The notes: a model not told the origin generated them from the sequence alone. DNA of 64,000 bases from Planococcus sp. MER TA 32b (GCA_023715185.1 JAMCAN010000001.1:1426001-1490000), one strand, 5' to 3'; shown: positions 17,040 to 26,907, numbered from the stretch's first letter. Translations and numbers: made by a program.

Positions 17040-20000
17040 ATGACAGCTTTGGACCATCATAATGAATTAATAGAAACAGCGCGGCTGCATCGCATCTTTG
17101 AAGAGAACGAGGACACTGACCGCGCGGCGAAAGCCAAATTGTTCGGGAAGAAAATATTGAAAAATCAGTTCATCATCGGTTTTGCGGGACATTTTTCGTC
17201 CGGGAAATCTTCCATGATCAACGCTTTGACTGGCGAAACCTTATTGCCTTCAAGCCCGATACCGACCAGTGCCAATATTGTTAATGTGCACAAAGCGGAT
17301 TCGGATTTTGCCATCGTCAACAAAACGGAAGGGAAGCCGGTTTATTTTCCCGAGAATTATGATTTTGAAGCCGTTAAGCAATATTGCAAAAGCGGCGATG
17401 TGACTCAGATCGATATCGGCCATAAAGACTCGGTTTTACCGGATGGTGTAAGCGTAATGGATACTCCAGGAGTGGACTCGACAGATGACGCCCACAGGAT
17501 TTCCACTGAATCTGCGCTGCATATTGCAGATATGGTTTTTTATGTGATGGACTATAACCACGTCCAATCCGAATTGAACTTCAATTTTACAAAAGAACTG
17601 CAAAAATATACGGATCTTTATCTGATCGTCAATCAAATTGACAAGCATCAGGACAGCGAATTGGATTTTCAGGCTTTCAAAAAATCCGTAGCTGATTCTT
17701 TTTCTGCTTGGGGTGTCGAACCAAAAGGCATATTTTTTACTTCATTGCGTAATTTCGGGATGGAAGGCAACGATTTTGAAGCAGTGAAAAGCCTTGTTTC
17801 TTCATCCATGAAAGGCTGGGAAGGGAATGTCGGTAAAGCTGCGGAATCCGCACTTTCCCAATTGAAAGATGAACATCTCAGCTTTTTGGAAGATGAGAAA
17901 ATGGAAAGGCTGGAGGCATTTTCAAATGTATTGAGCCTGGAAGAATGGGAAATGCGCGAAGATGTAAAAGCTGAAACAAATAAAGTGGAGCGGCGTTTAT
18001 CTGTACAGGATTTTAACAGCTGGAAAGGCGATTTCGAAAAAAAACGAAAAGAATTGCTTGAAAATGCCAATATCATGCCATACGAACTGCGCAATTCCCT
18101 GACGCTCTATCTTGAAGCCATGCAGCCCGATTTTAAAGTGGGAATGCTGTTCAGCGGCAAAAAGACCGAAGCGGAACGTGATGTCCGCAGGAATGATGTC
18201 AAAGATAAACTTGCAACGGTGATTCCGTCTCAAATAACAGTGCACTTGAAAAGACTGATGAAGTCTTCTTTGAAAGATGCGGCTTTATTGACTGATTCAG
18301 AGTCATTGGCGATCGATGACCTGAAACTCGAAGTGCCGTTTTCAGTGGTTGAGGAACAAATGCCAAAAGGCGTTTTGGTTACCGGAGACACAGTGCTGAA
18401 TTTCGCCAACAGTTTGAGTGTCGCCATTCAACGCTGGTTTATAAAAGAGACTGAAAGCTGGAAAAATGCCCAAAAAGAGAAATTCGAATCGCTCCCGGAA
18501 GATGCCGGGACGGAAATAGGCATGAAAGCTGAAACGTTGAACCAAAAATTGCTTGCGATCAGTACACTGGAAGAAATGGAAGGAAAAATAGAAAAGACCG
18601 AGCGTGCATTTTCTGCAATGCTGCCGAACCAAAAGGCTTCAGCGGAAACTCTTTTGGAGGATTGGCGAAGTGAGTTCCAGGCTTCGGCTGATGAAATGAT
18701 AGAGTTCGACCCATCGATGCTTGCCGGTGAAGAAGTCATTGAAAAAGAAGAAGAGCAGCAGTCATCACAAATTGCCGAAACAGTTCAGCAAGATGAAGAT
18801 ATTGTTCTCGCGCGCGCTTTAAAGACTGCTTCCTCATTGGGACCGATCAGGGGCTTCGAAGAAACAGCCGATTATCTGAGAAGAAAAGCTTCCAGACTTG
18901 AGGGCCAGGAATTCACGATCGCTTTATTCGGCGCCTTCAGTGCCGGAAAGTCTTCCTTCTCCAACGCATTGATGGGAGAGACGGTTTTGCCGGTCTCACC
19001 GAACCCGACGACGGCAACAATTAACCGGATACGCCCAGTCAGTGAAAATCATCCTCACGAAACGGCTGATGTGCGTTTGAAAACTGTCCAGCAGATGACG
19101 GAAGATGTGCGCAACTCGTTCGGCATCTTTGATGTTAAAATACAGTCTCTGGAAGACGCCTATCGAAAAGCTGAACAATTGCCTGAAGCAGGCGGAACCG
19201 AGCAGCAGGTGCATAAATCGTTCATCGACGCGTTCAGGTCAGGCTACCGCGACTTTAAGGATCAGCTCGGGGAAACCATCCGGACGGATCGGGAAGAATT
19301 CGGCCTGTATGTGGCCAAAGAAGAGCGCAGCTGTTTTGTCGATGAAATCGATTTCTATTATGATTGCGAACTGACTCGAAGCGGCGTTACGCTTGTTGAT
19401 ACGCCTGGTGCGGACTCGATCAATGCACGCCATACGAATGTGGCCTTCGAATATATCCGGAATGCGGATGCTGTTCTTTTCATAACGTATTACAATCATG
19501 CTTTTGCGCGCGCTGACCGGGAGTTCCTGATTCAGCTCGGACGGGTCAAAGACGCTTTTGAAATGGATAAAATGTTCTTTGTTGTGAATGCCATCGATTT
19601 AGCGCAAAACAAGGAAGAACAGGAATCGGTTGAGAATTATGTCAAAGAGGAATTGCAGCGCTTCGGCATCAGATTCCCTAGACTGTTCGGCGTATCGAGC
19701 CTTCAGGCGCTGAAAAATCGGCAGCAATCCGGCATGCCTGAATTTGAGGAATCCTTCCAGCATTTTTTGAAAGACGAATTGAAAGGAATGGCTGTCCAGT
19801 CGCTGGCAGAGGAAGAGCAGAAAACTGTTGCGCGATTCCAGTCTCTGATCGATCACACTGACGCGAATATGTCGCGCAAAGATGAACGGCTGTCGGAATT
19901 GAAAATTCTTGAACAGCAGCTCCGCAAGCAGCTTGCGGATTCTCCCGCTCCGGTTATGGTCAAAGATGCTTTGCAGGAACTGAGTGAACTTTTATATTAC

Positions 20001-20624
20001 GTTAATCAACGTGTATTCTACCGTTTCAATGACTTTTTCAAGGAATCGTTCAACCCGTCCCTGTTCGCAGGAAAATCGGCGCAGCAAGCTCTGGATGCAG
20101 CCTTGCATGAAATTGTCGAAATGACCGCTTTTGATTTTGAGCAGGAAATCAGGGTGACGAATTTCCGTCTCGCGCAGCGGATCACGAAAAATATTGAAAG
20201 CCGTTTCCGGGACGAAACCGAAAAGCTTAGGTCACAAAACCCTGATTTCTCTTTCACTCCATACGAAGTGGCGGAAGCTGCCATGCTGGAACCGGATAAA
20301 GCCTTTACGGGCACAGATTATTCTTCTGTAAAGTCCTATTATCGAAACAATAAAAGCTTTTTTGAGAAAAATGAAAAAGAAAAACTTCGTGATGCACTTC
20401 AGGCAATGATGGAACCGGACGCTAATATTTATCTTGAAAAAGAAAAGCGGAAACTAACAGAATGGGCAGAGTTCTGGATTGAACAGGAAGCCGAGGGCTT
20501 GAGACAGCACATCATCCGCCAGGGCGCTGACCAGATCGATTCTGAAAGAACTTTATTGCAACAGGAAGAAAAACTGGCTCAATGGAAAGAAATATATGCA
20601 AATTTGATAAGTGAGAGGGTGTAG
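17040..20624 (+). CDS. dynA: DynA, tandem dynamin-like GTPase (YpbR)
   Basis: Bacterial dynamin with two fused GTPase modules that tethers and fuses membranes in B. subtilis. The 1194 residues contain two complete heads. Head one has G1 GHFSSGKSS (50-58), G3 DTPGVDS and G4 NQID. Head two has G1 GAFSAGKSS (631-639), G3 DTPGADS and G4 NAID. Each is followed by long helical stalk segments. Length matches B. subtilis DynA (about 1193). SD AAGGGGAT precedes ATG 17040. The stop lies 4 bp before the sulfurtransferase ATG. Peripheral membrane association is expected; no transmembrane segment is seen. Confidence 0.93.
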   Translation: MTALDHHNELIETARLHRIFEENEDTDRAAKAKLFGKKILKNQFIIGFAGHFSSGKSSMINALTGETLLPSSPIPTSANIVNVHKADSDFAIVNKTEGKPVYFPENYDFEAVKQYCKSGDVTQIDIGHKDSVLPDGVSVMDTPGVDSTDDAHRISTESALHIADMVFYVMDYNHVQSELNFNFTKELQKYTDLYLIVNQIDKHQDSELDFQAFKKSVADSFSAWGVEPKGIFFTSLRNFGMEGNDFEAVKSLVSSSMKGWEGNVGKAAESALSQLKDEHLSFLEDEKMERLEAFSNVLSLEEWEMREDVKAETNKVERRLSVQDFNSWKGDFEKKRKELLENANIMPYELRNSLTLYLEAMQPDFKVGMLFSGKKTEAERDVRRNDVKDKLATVIPSQITVHLKRLMKSSLKDAALLTDSESLAIDDLKLEVPFSVVEEQMPKGVLVTGDTVLNFANSLSVAIQRWFIKETESWKNAQKEKFESLPEDAGTEIGMKAETLNQKLLAISTLEEMEGKIEKTERAFSAMLPNQKASAETLLEDWRSEFQASADEMIEFDPSMLAGEEVIEKEEEQQSSQIAETVQQDEDIVLARALKTASSLGPIRGFEETADYLRRKASRLEGQEFTIALFGAFSAGKSSFSNALMGETVLPVSPNPTTATINRIRPVSENHPHETADVRLKTVQQMTEDVRNSFGIFDVKIQSLEDAYRKAEQLPEAGGTEQQVHKSFIDAFRSGYRDFKDQLGETIRTDREEFGLYVAKEERSCFVDEIDFYYDCELTRSGVTLVDTPGADSINARHTNVAFEYIRNADAVLFITYYNHAFARADREFLIQLGRVKDAFEMDKMFFVVNAIDLAQNKEEQESVENYVKEELQRFGIRFPRLFGVSSLQALKNRQQSGMPEFEESFQHFLKDELKGMAVQSLAEEEQKTVARFQSLIDHTDANMSRKDERLSELKILEQQLRKQLADSPAPVMVKDALQELSELLYYVNQRVFYRFNDFFKESFNPSLFAGKSAQQALDAALHEIVEMTAFDFEQEIRVTNFRLAQRITKNIESRFRDETEKLRSQNPDFSFTPYEVAEAAMLEPDKAFTGTDYSSVKSYYRNNKSFFEKNEKEKLRDALQAMMEPDANIYLEKEKRKLTEWAEFWIEQEAEGLRQHIIRQGADQIDSERTLLQQEEKLAQWKEIYANLISERV

Positions 20625-20628
20625 GAAT

Positions 20629-21561
20629 ATGAAAGTATTCATCGAAACGCTTGATACGGACAAATATCGCTGGATTGATACACGGTATGAACTTGGCAGC
20701 CCGGATGCGGGAAAAAACCTATATGAACAAGAGCATATTAAAGGTGCGATTTATTGGGACCTTGAAAAAGATATGAGCGATATGGCGTCCGAGGGTGGTC
20801 GCCATCCTATGCCATCACACCAGCAATTGGAAAACCTGGTCCAGCGCAGCGGATTGTCGCCTATGGACGATATCATCGTCTATGACCAGGGAGGTTCCCC
20901 GTTCGCTGCCAGAGCATGGTGGCTGTTGAAATATAGTGGGTTTGAAAATGTATACATCAGCCAGCTGGGTTATACAGAGCTGAAAGAAAAAGGGGCAGCT
21001 GTTTCTGCAGATGTTCCTCAAGTTGCTTCTTCTGATTATTCACCGGTCTTTAATAGTGAAATTTACGCTGACCGCCAATATGTGAAAAACGTGATTAAAG
21101 GTGAGGAACTCGGTATATTGCTGGATGCAAGATCTCCGGAGCGGTATGCGGGTATCGAAGAACCGCTTGACCGTATAGCCGGAAGAATCCCTGGAGCCCA
21201 TAATTTTGACTGGAGCCAGCTGGTGAACAACGGCAAACTGGATACCGATGTGGATTTTTCTTCTGTGGTTCAGCAGCATGAACCAGTGGTGGTCTATTGC
21301 GGCAGCGGGGTGACGGCGGCACCGCTATATGCCATGCTTGCAGAAAAAGGCTATGATTCACTGCGGCTTTATACAGGAAGCTATTCGGATTGGATTGCCG
21401 ATCCTGAAAACGAAGTGGAGATTGACCGGGGGGAACATCCAGAAGCTTCGGATGAAGATACACGCGCAATTCTCGCAAAACTGATTGAAGAAGGCTACAG
21501 CGGTGAAATGCTGATGAAGAAATTCGAATATGAAAAATCCCTGCTGCAGGACAGGAAGTAA
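20629..21561 (+). CDS. Two-domain rhodanese-type sulfurtransferase
   Basis: Thiosulfate or 3-mercaptopyruvate sulfurtransferase with tandem rhodanese domains, 310 residues. The first domain (about 1-125) is inactive and ends with DQGGSPFAARAWWLLKYSG. The second carries the active-site loop CGSGVTAA with Cys224, the form usual for mercaptopyruvate/thiosulfate enzymes. About 30 residues after the second domain form a helical tail (ASDEDTRAILAKLIEEGY) not typical of the family. ATG 20629 is preferred to the earlier in-frame start inside dynA. It is co-transcribed with dynA. Confidence 0.85.
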   Translation: MKVFIETLDTDKYRWIDTRYELGSPDAGKNLYEQEHIKGAIYWDLEKDMSDMASEGGRHPMPSHQQLENLVQRSGLSPMDDIIVYDQGGSPFAARAWWLLKYSGFENVYISQLGYTELKEKGAAVSADVPQVASSDYSPVFNSEIYADRQYVKNVIKGEELGILLDARSPERYAGIEEPLDRIAGRIPGAHNFDWSQLVNNGKLDTDVDFSSVVQQHEPVVVYCGSGVTAAPLYAMLAEKGYDSLRLYTGSYSDWIADPENEVEIDRGEHPEASDEDTRAILAKLIEEGYSGEMLMKKFEYEKSLLQDRK

Positions 21562-21578
21562 AGCAAGCGGGAATTTCA

Positions 21579-21618
21579 AAAAAAGGGGTACCGGAAAAAA
21601 TCCGGTACCCCTTTTATA
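21579..21618. terminator. Bidirectional intrinsic terminator
   Basis: Perfect 15-bp stem AAAAGGGGTACCGGA / TCCGGTACCCCTTTT with an A5 loop; A and T runs on both sides serve the sulfurtransferase on plus and the CNNM gene on minus. Confidence 0.92.
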
Positions 21619-21642
21619 ATTGAAGATATTCATATCACCAAT

Positions 21643-22941
21643 TTACTCATGCTTCACCAGCAGCAAGCGGATAATCTGATGATTTTCCATTTCCCTTACC
21701 GTTATGGTATGGCCCGGAAGTTCAACTTTTCCGCCTTCGGTGATTTCCGTATTCATCATCTGAACCCATCCTCCGATGGTATCCACATCTTCACTGTCAT
21801 AAAAATTCAAAGCGAAGCGTTCTTCCAGGTCCGATAGCAATACACGGCCGTTCAGGAGATAGCGATTAGCATCAAGCATCTTTATTTCGTCCCGTTCATC
21901 TTCATCGAATTCATCCCGGATTTCACCGACAATTTCTTCGAGAATATCTTCCATTGTAATGACACCGGCAGTTCCGCCATATTCATCGACTACGATCGCC
22001 ATATGGACATGCTCTTTTTGCATTTTGACCAGTACATCCTGGATCGGTGCCATATCATGGACGAATGGGATGTCATGCATGGCAATACTCTTTTTCAAAT
22101 CTTTTTCCTGCGTATAATTCGTCAGCATTTCCTTGATGTTGATAAAACCGATGATATCATCTTTATCGCCTTGTTCCGTAACAGGATAGCGGGTGTATTG
22201 ATGCTCACGTACAATTTCCATCAAGTCGCCATGATCCATTTCCATAGAAATGGTTTCCATTTGCGTACGGGGAATCATAATATCCTTCGCCATTCTTTCA
22301 TCGAAGGAAAAAATATTCTGCATATACGAAAGTTCCGTTTGATTGATTTCACCGCTGTTATAACTTTGGGTCATAATGATTTTCAGGTCTTCTTCGGAAT
22401 GAGCCTGCTCGTACCCGACGGTTTTGATGCCGGCCAGGCTAAGCATCCCTTTTGAAGCGCCATGCATCAGGCGGATCGGAGGTTCCATAAAGCGGCCAAA
22501 CAAATAAAGCGGCCACGCCACTTTCAAAGCGATGTTCTCAGCGTTTTGAATCGCCATCGTCTTGGGAGCCATTTCACCAATCACAACATGGAAGAATGTG
22601 ATGATTGCAAATGCCACACCAAATGAAAAAATCGTGGTGACGGGTTCGTTGACATTCAGCGTTTCAAACAGCGGACGCAGCAGCTGCTCGATAACCGGCT
22701 CACCCAGCCAGCCGAGTCCAAGGGCGGAAACAGTGATGCCAAGCTGGCAGGCTGAAAGGTAATAATCCAGATTGTCAATGATCCTTTTAGTGATCGCCGC
22801 GCTCCTGTTGCCTTCTAAAATCAGTTGGTCGATACGGGAAACGCGCACTTTGATTATGGCGAATTCCGCTGCCACAAATAATGCCGTCATCGCTATTAAA
22901 AGCGCCATGATAGATAAATTCAAGATAAGTAAACTGTCCAA
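21643..22941 (-). CDS. CNNM/CorC-HlyC family transporter (YhdP/YrkA type)
   Basis: Integral membrane protein of 432 residues, probably a magnesium (or related divalent) exporter like B. subtilis MpfA/YhdP, often mis-annotated as hemolysin. Order: CNNM domain with four membrane segments or hairpins (1-200, including ALGLGWLGEP and VIGEMAPKT), a CBS pair (about 210-340, MIPRTQM and VDEYGGTAGVITMEDILEE), and a C-terminal CorC/HlyC domain. Start is TTG 22941, set by a perfect AGGAGG five bases upstream. That SD lies inside a hairpin (see regulatory entry). Confidence 0.88.
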   Translation of the reverse strand: MDSLLILNLSIMALLIAMTALFVAAEFAIIKVRVSRIDQLILEGNRSAAITKRIIDNLDYYLSACQLGITVSALGLGWLGEPVIEQLLRPLFETLNVNEPVTTIFSFGVAFAIITFFHVVIGEMAPKTMAIQNAENIALKVAWPLYLFGRFMEPPIRLMHGASKGMLSLAGIKTVGYEQAHSEEDLKIIMTQSYNSGEINQTELSYMQNIFSFDERMAKDIMIPRTQMETISMEMDHGDLMEIVREHQYTRYPVTEQGDKDDIIGFINIKEMLTNYTQEKDLKKSIAMHDIPFVHDMAPIQDVLVKMQKEHVHMAIVVDEYGGTAGVITMEDILEEIVGEIRDEFDEDERDEIKMLDANRYLLNGRVLLSDLEERFALNFYDSEDVDTIGGWVQMMNTEITEGGKVELPGHTITVREMENHQIIRLLLVKHE

Positions 22942-22946
22942 TTATT

Positions 22947-22971
22947 CCTCCTGTAATAGGAGGTTCACCTC
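22947..22971 (-). promoter_or_regulatory. Mutually exclusive hairpins masking the SD of the CNNM gene
   Basis: On the minus strand CCTCCT-ATTAC-AGGAGG (22963-22947) pairs the SD with a perfect upstream anti-SD. Just 5' of it GAGG-TGAA-CCTC (22971-22960) can form an alternative hairpin that uses the same CCTC and would free the SD. Both pairings are read directly; the regulatory effect is inference. Confidence 0.5.
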
Positions 22972-23120
22972 TGCTTTCCAAATATGGAATCATTATAACA
23001 TATCGTGCCGCTTCATAAGTATCTGGCGGTTCAATAGAGGGATTTCAAAAAAATGATGAGGGATTTATTGAATATCCTGTGAATTCAACTTATGATGAAT
23101 TAGAGAAAAGGAGTGAGTCA

Positions 23121-24692
23121 ATGAAGACGTTATGGCATGGCGGATTGATTTATACAATGGCGGCAGAAGGTGAAACAGTGGAAGCTGTTCTGGTTTCTGA
23201 CGGTAAAATAGAAGCAATGGGGCTTTATAAGGAATTGGTGGACAAGGCTGGCCGGGAAATCGACCTGAAAGGAAAAGTGCTTTATCCCGGTTTTGTTGAC
23301 AGCCATATGCATATGATTGGACATGGTGAAAAACTGCTCCGAGTAGACCTTTCAAAAATCGATTCATCTGAAGATATGAAACAGCAGCTGATCGAATCTA
23401 CCGAAGGACTGTCGGCAGATGAATGGTTTATCGGGGAAGGGTGGAATGAGAACAATTTTCCGGACCGGAAAATCTTCCACAAAGTTGAACTTGATGAAAT
23501 TTCAACATCTCCAATGCTGCTGAAGCGTGTCTGCAGACATGCCATCCTTGCAAACTCCAGTGCGCTTGCACTGGCAGGCATCACAAAAGATTCACCAGAT
23601 CCTGAAGGCGGCCTGATTGTGCGGGACGCTGATGGTGAACCGACAGGCTATCTTTTGGATGCGGCTCAGGATCTTGTCGCGGACGTTGTGCCCGCAGTGA
23701 GTGTGGAATACTTAACGAAAGCGCTGCAGACCTCTGTCGATGATCTGCTGGCGCTTGGACTTACCGGCGCGCACACTGAGGATATGGGTTATTATGGCCA
23801 TTATTCAAAACCATTGCAGGCATTCAAAAATGTACTGGGAGGCGAAACCAAATTCCGCGCCCATTTATTGCGTGCCCACAGCGCATTTGAGGAAATGATG
23901 GAGAATGCTTCATATGTGGAGCATTTTGTAGATCCAGGCCCGATGAAGATATTTGCTGATGGTTCCATCGGCGGCCGTACAGCGCTTTTAAGCAAACCCT
24001 ATAATGATGACCCTTCAACCAGCGGAGTGGCCATCCATTCAGACGAAGAGTTGAAACGGCTGGTGTCAGTTGCGCGCAAACATGGTGAGGCGGTAGCCAT
24101 CCATGTGATCGGCGATTTGGGAATGGAGAAAGCACTGGATGCGATTGAAGCTCACCCGATGCCGAAAGGGAAGCGGGACCGTTTGATCCACAGCATGGTT
24201 CTAAGGGAAGATCTGGTTGACCGTATGGAAAAGATCGATGCGATCCTCGATCTTCAGCCAAGTTTCGTGTCATCGGATTTCCCGTGGGTCGTTGAGCGGC
24301 TTGGAGAAGAACGGCTGGAATGGTCCTATGCATGGAAAAAATTGCTCGACCGCGGGCTGATCTGTGCGGGAGGATCGGATGCTCCGATCGAAGAAGTGGA
24401 TCCGAAGCAGGGAATCTATGCGGCTGTAACGAGACGCAAACCATATGAAACCCACGATGGATATATGCCGGAAGAAAAGCTGAGCCGCTTTGAAGCCATA
24501 CAGCTTTATACGAGCGGCAGCGCGGCGGCCATTTGTAAAGAAGATTCAAGAGGCATCCTTGCTGAAAACTTTGATGCCGATTTCAGTGTTTTCGACCGTG
24601 ATCTTTTTGAAGGAAATGAAGAACAGATTCTCGAAGCTCAAGTTGAACTGACAGTTGTGGCTGGAGAAATCATGTATCAGAGAGGGGAATGA
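23121..24692 (+). CDS. Metal-dependent amidohydrolase, YtcJ-like
   Basis: 523-residue amidohydrolase-superfamily enzyme of the YtcJ/COG1574 group; the substrate is unknown. The N-terminal beta-sandwich is followed by the metal motif GFVDSHMHM, later metal-binding His in AIHVIGD, a mid-protein GSIGGRTALLSKPY motif typical of this group, and the C-terminal GGSDAPIEEVDP with catalytic Asp. ATG 23121 (SD AAAGGAG) is preferred over the upstream in-frame start at 23079. It overlaps or abuts the next SDR gene. Confidence 0.85.
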   Translation: MKTLWHGGLIYTMAAEGETVEAVLVSDGKIEAMGLYKELVDKAGREIDLKGKVLYPGFVDSHMHMIGHGEKLLRVDLSKIDSSEDMKQQLIESTEGLSADEWFIGEGWNENNFPDRKIFHKVELDEISTSPMLLKRVCRHAILANSSALALAGITKDSPDPEGGLIVRDADGEPTGYLLDAAQDLVADVVPAVSVEYLTKALQTSVDDLLALGLTGAHTEDMGYYGHYSKPLQAFKNVLGGETKFRAHLLRAHSAFEEMMENASYVEHFVDPGPMKIFADGSIGGRTALLSKPYNDDPSTSGVAIHSDEELKRLVSVARKHGEAVAIHVIGDLGMEKALDAIEAHPMPKGKRDRLIHSMVLREDLVDRMEKIDAILDLQPSFVSSDFPWVVERLGEERLEWSYAWKKLLDRGLICAGGSDAPIEEVDPKQGIYAAVTRRKPYETHDGYMPEEKLSRFEAIQLYTSGSAAAICKEDSRGILAENFDADFSVFDRDLFEGNEEQILEAQVELTVVAGEIMYQRGE

Positions 24693-24694
24693 CA

Positions 24695-25414
24695 ATGGAG
24701 GCATACATCATCACCGGAGCCTCTAAAGGCATAGGTCTTGCTCTTAGTGAACAACTGAACGAAAAAGGGCATCAGGTTTATGGAATTGCCCGTTCTTTTC
24801 CGGAAGATTGGCCGGGAAGAAAGTCATTCGAATTTGATTTATTGGAAACATCAAAAATCCCTGGGCTGATTCAAGAAATATTCGGTTTTATTTCCAGGGA
24901 TATTGAAAGTTTAACGCTCATCAATAATGCGGGGACGATTTCGCCGATCGGCTTTGCTGGAAACAATAAAGCCGATGAGCTAAGCGGCAGCATCACATTG
25001 AATTTGACTGCTCCAATGGCAGTGAGCGGTGCTTTCATCAGTCAGGCTGGCGGTTTTGCAGCCGAAAAAAGAATCGTTAATATCTCTTCAGGCGCAGGAA
25101 GAAATGCTTATGAAGGGTGGAGCGCCTATTGCGCCGGCAAAGCGGGGCTTGAACATTTCAGTTCATGCCTTGAAAAGGAGTATAAAGATATCAAGACGAT
25201 TTCAATAGCTCCCGGCATCATCGATACGGACATGCAAGGGGAAATCCGGAAAAGCTCAGAAAAGGATTTTCCAATGATCGAGAATTTCAAAGCATATAAG
25301 GAACAAGGAATGCTCAGTACGCCGGAACAGACGGCTGAAAAGTTGATCCGTCTTTTTGAGCGGGACGATTTCAGAGATTTGGAAACGATTGCTGACATAC
25401 GCGATTACAATTGA
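24695..25414 (+). CDS. SDR oxidoreductase, YueD/benzil-reductase-like
   Basis: NADP-dependent short-chain dehydrogenase, about 239 residues, resembling B. subtilis YueD (benzil reductase, S-benzoin forming) and sepiapterin reductases. Motifs: YIITGASKGIGLAL (cofactor), NNAG, NISSGAG, YxxxK as YCAGK, and IAPGIIDTDMQ. ATG 24695 (SD GAGGGG) fits the family start MEAYIITG better than ATG 24689, which overlaps the amidohydrolase stop. Co-transcription with the amidohydrolase is likely. The natural substrate is unknown. Confidence 0.83.
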   Translation: MEAYIITGASKGIGLALSEQLNEKGHQVYGIARSFPEDWPGRKSFEFDLLETSKIPGLIQEIFGFISRDIESLTLINNAGTISPIGFAGNNKADELSGSITLNLTAPMAVSGAFISQAGGFAAEKRIVNISSGAGRNAYEGWSAYCAGKAGLEHFSSCLEKEYKDIKTISIAPGIIDTDMQGEIRKSSEKDFPMIENFKAYKEQGMLSTPEQTAEKLIRLFERDDFRDLETIADIRDYN

Positions 25415-25453
25415 ATGGCTATATGAATCCTATTTATCGAAAGGAGCCTGTTG

Positions 25454-25663
25454 ATGACTAATATCCCCCCGAACATTCTGGCGCTTTTAGCGGATGCCGA
25501 TCATGCCGGAGTGAATATGAAGAGCCCCAAAGCAGTTGTTACACATTTGCTGGCGCATGGAGAAAAGGAATCCATCCTGTATTTCTACAAGCCCAATAGC
25601 ATCGAATTTGATTTTGATAAATACAATGAGGCCGTTGAAGTTATGAAAAAACAGAAAAATTAA
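25454..25663 (+). CDS. Small conserved-looking protein, function unknown
   Basis: 69-residue soluble protein with no motif I recognise: N-terminal IPPNILALLADADHAG, a helix, and a C-terminal lysine-rich helix. ATG 25454 is chosen because AAGGAG lies seven bases upstream; TTG 25451 would be too close. It follows the SDR gene by 39 bp and is closed by a strong terminator, so it probably ends that operon. Confidence 0.7.
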   Translation: MTNIPPNILALLADADHAGVNMKSPKAVVTHLLAHGEKESILYFYKPNSIEFDFDKYNEAVEVMKKQKN

Positions 25664-25666
25664 GTG

Positions 25667-25708
25667 AAAAGGTCACACACGCCGGATTTTACGCGTGTGT
25701 GACCTTTT
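25667..25708. terminator. Bidirectional intrinsic terminator
   Basis: Perfect 16-bp stem AAAAGGTCACACACGC / GCGTGTGTGACCTTTT between convergent genes. Confidence 0.92.
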
Positions 25709-25716
25709 AAATGTAT

Positions 25717-26517
25717 TTATCTTCCGCCTAATAAATCGAACAGACCGCCGGCGGCACTGCCTTCGCCTTTGGAACGTCCGGCTGGGTTTTGAGGGGCAGC
25801 AGCGAATACTTTGCTGGCAAGACGGCTGAATGGAAGAGATTGCACCCATACGCTGCCGGGTCCTCTAAGAGTTGCGAAAAACAAGCCCTCACCGCCGAAC
25901 AGGGCAGTTTTCACCCCTGGAACCATCTCGATATTGTAATCCACATCAGATGTCATTGCCACCAGACAGCCAGTATCGACTTTCAGCACTTCACCTTTTT
26001 GAAGATTCTTCCGGTAGAGAGTGCCGCCTGCATGTATGAAAGCCATTCCATCGCCTTCAAGTTTCTGCATGATGAACCCTTCGCCCCCGAAAAATCCTGT
26101 CCCCAGTTTCCGCTGGAATTCAATGCCGATGGAGACACCTTTGGCTGCTGCAAGAAAAGCGTCTTTTTGGCAGATCACTTTGCCTCCGAGCCTGCTTAGA
26201 TCAAGGGGGACAATTTTGCCCGGGTAGGGGGATGCAAAAGAGACAGTCCGTTTACCGCTCCCTTTATTGGTGAAGGCAGTCATGAACAGGCTTTCTCCCG
26301 TAATGATCCTTCTGCCGGCGCCAAGGAGCTTGCCCATGACGCCGCCGCCAGAGCCATTTTCAGATCCATCCCCGAAAATCGTTTCCATAGCGATGCCATC
26401 TTCCATCATCATCAATGCGCCGGCTTCCGCAACCACCGTTTCATTCGGATCAAGTTCCACTTCCACAAACTGCATATCGTCACCATACAATTTGAAATCG
26501 ATTTCGTGGTTATTCAT
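25717..26517 (-). CDS. TIGR00266/AIM24 family protein
   Basis: 266-residue member of the AIM24/TIGR00266 family of beta-helical trimeric proteins; biochemical role unknown. Typical segments are [39 protein letters not shown]-like ([17 protein letters not shown]), [19 protein letters not shown] and the C-terminal [16 protein letters not shown]. The tail is Gly-rich (GLFDLLGGR). ATG 26517 has SD AAGGAG eight bases upstream, so the longer GTG start at 26547 is rejected. Confidence 0.88.
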   Translation of the reverse strand: MNNHEIDFKLYGDDMQFVEVELDPNETVVAEAGALMMMEDGIAMETIFGDGSENGSGGGVMGKLLGAGRRIITGESLFMTAFTNKGSGKRTVSFASPYPGKIVPLDLSRLGGKVICQKDAFLAAAKGVSIGIEFQRKLGTGFFGGEGFIMQKLEGDGMAFIHAGGTLYRKNLQKGEVLKVDTGCLVAMTSDVDYNIEMVPGVKTALFGGEGLFFATLRGPGSVWVQSLPFSRLASKVFAAAPQNPAGRSKGEGSAAGGLFDLLGGR

Positions 26518-26649
26518 ATTTCCCTCTCCTTTTCCTTTTGCTGTCACTTTCTACTATATATCTCTTCAATAGCTTTTCCAAGACTATATCGAATGTTCCG
26601 AAAACATGGTAAGATTTAAGAAAATCTTTATTATGAATGAGGGGTATAG

Positions 26650-26907
26650 ATGGGAAATGTTCTTTCTTTGGCAATCGTAGTCGTTGCGGTTTTTGCGGCG
26701 TACGCATTAAAAAAATTTTACGAGAGGCCGTATATCGTGAATTTTGCGCTGACTGCCATGCTTTTGCTGATCGTCATCAGAACTTTGATGCTGCAGCCAA
26801 TTAACGGGTTAGGCTATGCGGCTATTATTCTTTGTACAGTGGCTGGAATTTTTCAGGCTGTCCTCGGGATCAAAAGTTTCAAATCAACTCAACAAGCTCA
26901 AGTTTAA
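26650..26907 (+). CDS. Small membrane protein, unknown
   Basis: 85 residues with three hydrophobic segments (about 4-20, 31-48, 55-75) and a short polar tail. No known motif. SD GAGGGG lies before the ATG. It is divergent from the AIM24 gene and followed by a terminator, so it is an independent unit. Confidence 0.7.
   Translation: MGNVLSLAIVVVAVFAAYALKKFYERPYIVNFALTAMLLLIVIRTLMLQPINGLGYAAIILCTVAGIFQAVLGIKSFKSTQQAQV

Noticed and set aside
23824-24549. 241-codon minus ORF opposite the amidohydrolase gene
   Set aside because: Antisense shadow of a gene with clear catalytic motifs; no SD and implausible composition.
26585-26605. LexA-box-like TCGAATGTTCCG upstream of the small membrane gene at 26650
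   Set aside because: Half-sites are two bases too close to fit the Bacillus SOS consensus.
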